From CAVXAE01 sp044225565 (GTDB taxonomy: Bacteria > Pseudomonadota > Gammaproteobacteria > Steroidobacterales > Steroidobacteraceae), in NCBI GenBank assembly GCA_044225565.1, contig JBGAIL010000017.1, positions 1 to 41,793 of the forward strand: 41,793 bases of DNA, read 5' to 3'. The notes under the pieces were generated by a model. The model ran no database searches, had not been told where the DNA came from, and saw only the letters and a list, made by a program, of their open reading frames with translations. This document shows, in pieces, positions 40,699 to 41,793 of the stretch. The position numbers were made by a program, and so were the translations under genes. How positions within the stretch are numbered: position 1 is the stretch's first letter; every line of letters begins with the position of its first letter.

Positions 40699-41793
40699 AG
40701 CTGACGCTGATCGTCTGCATTTGATCGTTCCCCGGCGCGATGGTGACGTCGCGGCGCACGTCGCGGAAGCCTGAGCGGCGCCCCACGACGGTGTACTTGC
40801 CGGGTTTCAGCTCGATCTCGCGGCGCGTGAACGAGCCGAATTCACCGACTCGCTGGATGGCGACCTGGGTCGCGTTGTCGGACACCAGCTCGAGCCGCAC
40901 CGGCTTGTCGAACTCCGGGAGCAGGATCTGGAGCCGCGCCACCTGCGAGCGCAGCACGGGACCGGAGCCGGCCATGGACTGCGCCTTGTCGATGAGGGCA
41001 TCCGCCTCGTCGCGCACACTGGGCGCGGCGAGCCGTTCCGGCTCGTCGATGAGCGCCTGCAGCGCCGAGGCGAGCTGTGCGCGCTCCGCCGTGCGCACCT
41101 TGCCCTGCTGGGCGAAGGCGAGCGAGGGATCGATCCTGAGCGCGGATTCGTACTCGGTGAGCGCTTCGCTCCAGCGCTCTTCGCCTTCGAGCGCGGCAGC
41201 GCGCTGGCGCGTGTACGCGAAGCCGCGCGCGCCGAGTGCCGCACCGACGCGCGCCAGGCCACTCGTTGCCTCAGGCGCATTGGGCCTCATGTCGCGAGCT
41301 TTCTCGAAGGAAGCGCGCGCATCTTCGAGACGGCCGGCGCCGAGCGCGGCATATCCTGCACCGACGGCCTTCGCATAGCTGTCCTCACCGAATGCGGCGT
41401 GCGCACGATTGAGGCCAGCCCGGGCATCCGCATTGTTGGGATCCAGCGAGAGCGCCTGGCTGTAATCCTGCACGGCGCGCGCGTAATCCTTCGACGCCTC
41501 GGCGTTGCGCGCATCGGCCAGCAGCGGCAGCACGCCGCCGAGGCTGCCCACGCGCTGCAGCGCCGCGGCAGCCTTGTCGCTATTGGGGTCGATGCGCTGC
41601 GCCATCTCGTAGGCCTGCTTTGCGACTTCGGGCTGGCCGGCAGCGAATGCGCGGTCACCCTCCGCAAGCTGCGCTTCGAGGGCTTCCGGGGCCTTGCGCT
41701 CGACCTTGGCCAGCAGGGCCAGCGCGTCGCGCAACCTCTGCGTAGCGATTTGCGTATTGCCCGCATCGAACGCGCCGATGGCTTCAGCGGCAC
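40682..41793 (-). CDS. TPR/PEGA-like repeat protein, 5' end beyond the window
   Basis: The frame is open to the right edge, so only the last 370 residues are seen. They hold TPR-like helical pairs (AEGDRAFAAGQPEVAKQAYE, RIDPNSDKAAAALQRVG, KDYARAVQDYSQALSLDPNN, EERWSEALTEYESALRIDPS), then a small beta domain (VRLELVSDNATQVAIQRVGE, LKPGKYTVVGRRSGFRDVRR) like one PEGA repeat. It ends CVEPI. The stop overlaps the GTG of the FHA-PEGA-FGE gene by 17 bases. It is the first visible gene of the operon; part or all of an export signal may lie outside. Probably a periplasmic scaffold. The unseen upstream DNA should be checked for a MotA/TolQ-type channel gene. Confidence 0.8.
   Translation of the reverse strand, partial: AAEAIGAFDAGNTQIATQRLRDALALLAKVERKAPEALEAQLAEGDRAFAAGQPEVAKQAYEMAQRIDPNSDKAAAALQRVGSLGGVLPLLADARNAEASKDYARAVQDYSQALSLDPNNADARAGLNRAHAAFGEDSYAKAVGAGYAALGAGRLEDARASFEKARDMRPNAPEATSGLARVGAALGARGFAYTRQRAAALEGEERWSEALTEYESALRIDPSLAFAQQGKVRTAERAQLASALQALIDEPERLAAPSVRDEADALIDKAQSMAGSGPVLRSQVARLQILLPEFDKPVRLELVSDNATQVAIQRVGEFGSFTRREIELKPGKYTVVGRRSGFRDVRRDVTIAPGNDQMQTISVSCVEPI

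Noticed and set aside
1..41793. CRISPR array, tRNA, rRNA, insertion sequence or prophage
   Set aside because: No regularly spaced direct repeats, no cloverleaf or rRNA signature and no transposase, integrase or phage structural gene were recognised. The only repeats are isolated palindromes.

Overview
This 41.8 kb, GC-rich, densely coded window looks like chromosome from a free-living gammaproteobacterium, probably near the Steroidobacteraceae, Nevskiales or Xanthomonadales. That placement is an inference from gene content, codon bias and dispersed palindromes, not from a phylogenetic marker. I see no rRNA, tRNA, CRISPR array, insertion sequence or prophage.

Layout. 1-2.7 kb: a dispersed palindrome, a class III alcohol dehydrogenase (glutathione-dependent formaldehyde oxidation) and a divergent flavin amine oxidase. 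2.7-3.2 kb: a decayed toxin-antitoxin pair whose PIN toxin has lost its centre. 3.2-6.4 kb: a DOMON-like protein divergent from a two-gene reverse transsulfuration operon (cystathionine beta-synthase, cystathionine gamma-lyase/synthase). 6.6-11.5 kb: a membrane-anchored coiled-coil protein with 11-residue repeats, an SDR/thioesterase/DUF1272 operon, an exported amidohydrolase and an NAD-dependent epimerase-like reductase. 11.5-15.1 kb: an O-acyltransferase/SGNH protein, a VOC protein, the fluoride channel CrcB and an outer-membrane beta-barrel.

15.2-18.2 kb (minus strand) is a bufferin-type RiPP operon: a six-cysteine secreted precursor (BufA-like), an MNIO/DUF692 modifying enzyme (BufB-like) and its DUF2063 partner (BufC-like). 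It continues into an acetyltransferase that closely resembles AAC(3)-I aminoglycoside acetyltransferases and a YdeI/DUF1905 protein. The likely role is periplasmic copper or metal handling. 18.7-24.5 kb holds a double-length UvrA with four ABC modules. A palindrome sits inside the coding linker, and the fourth module is broken by three single-base frameshifts.

24.9-29.7 kb: a SPOR-type protein preceded by a strong match to the cyclic-di-GMP-I (GEMM-I) riboswitch, directly downstream of a GAF-GGDEF-EAL protein. Enzyme, sensor RNA and target gene are therefore adjacent. 29.8-33.7 kb: VanZ-like, thioredoxin-like, NAD(P)H-binding and TPR/TonB-C-terminal proteins.

33.7 kb to the right edge (minus strand) is a tightly packed operon of at least seven genes that I cannot match to a named system: TPR/PEGA protein, FHA-TM-PEGA-FGE-like protein lacking catalytic cysteines, a small membrane protein, a degenerate Hsp70-like/FHA fusion, two vWA proteins with a MotB/TolR-like N-terminal helix (SLSFLDCICCGFGA), and a proline-rich lipoprotein. 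I infer an envelope-spanning assembly that senses phosphothreonine and may be coupled to a MotA/TolQ/ExbB-type channel outside the window. This is the best candidate here for an undescribed system.
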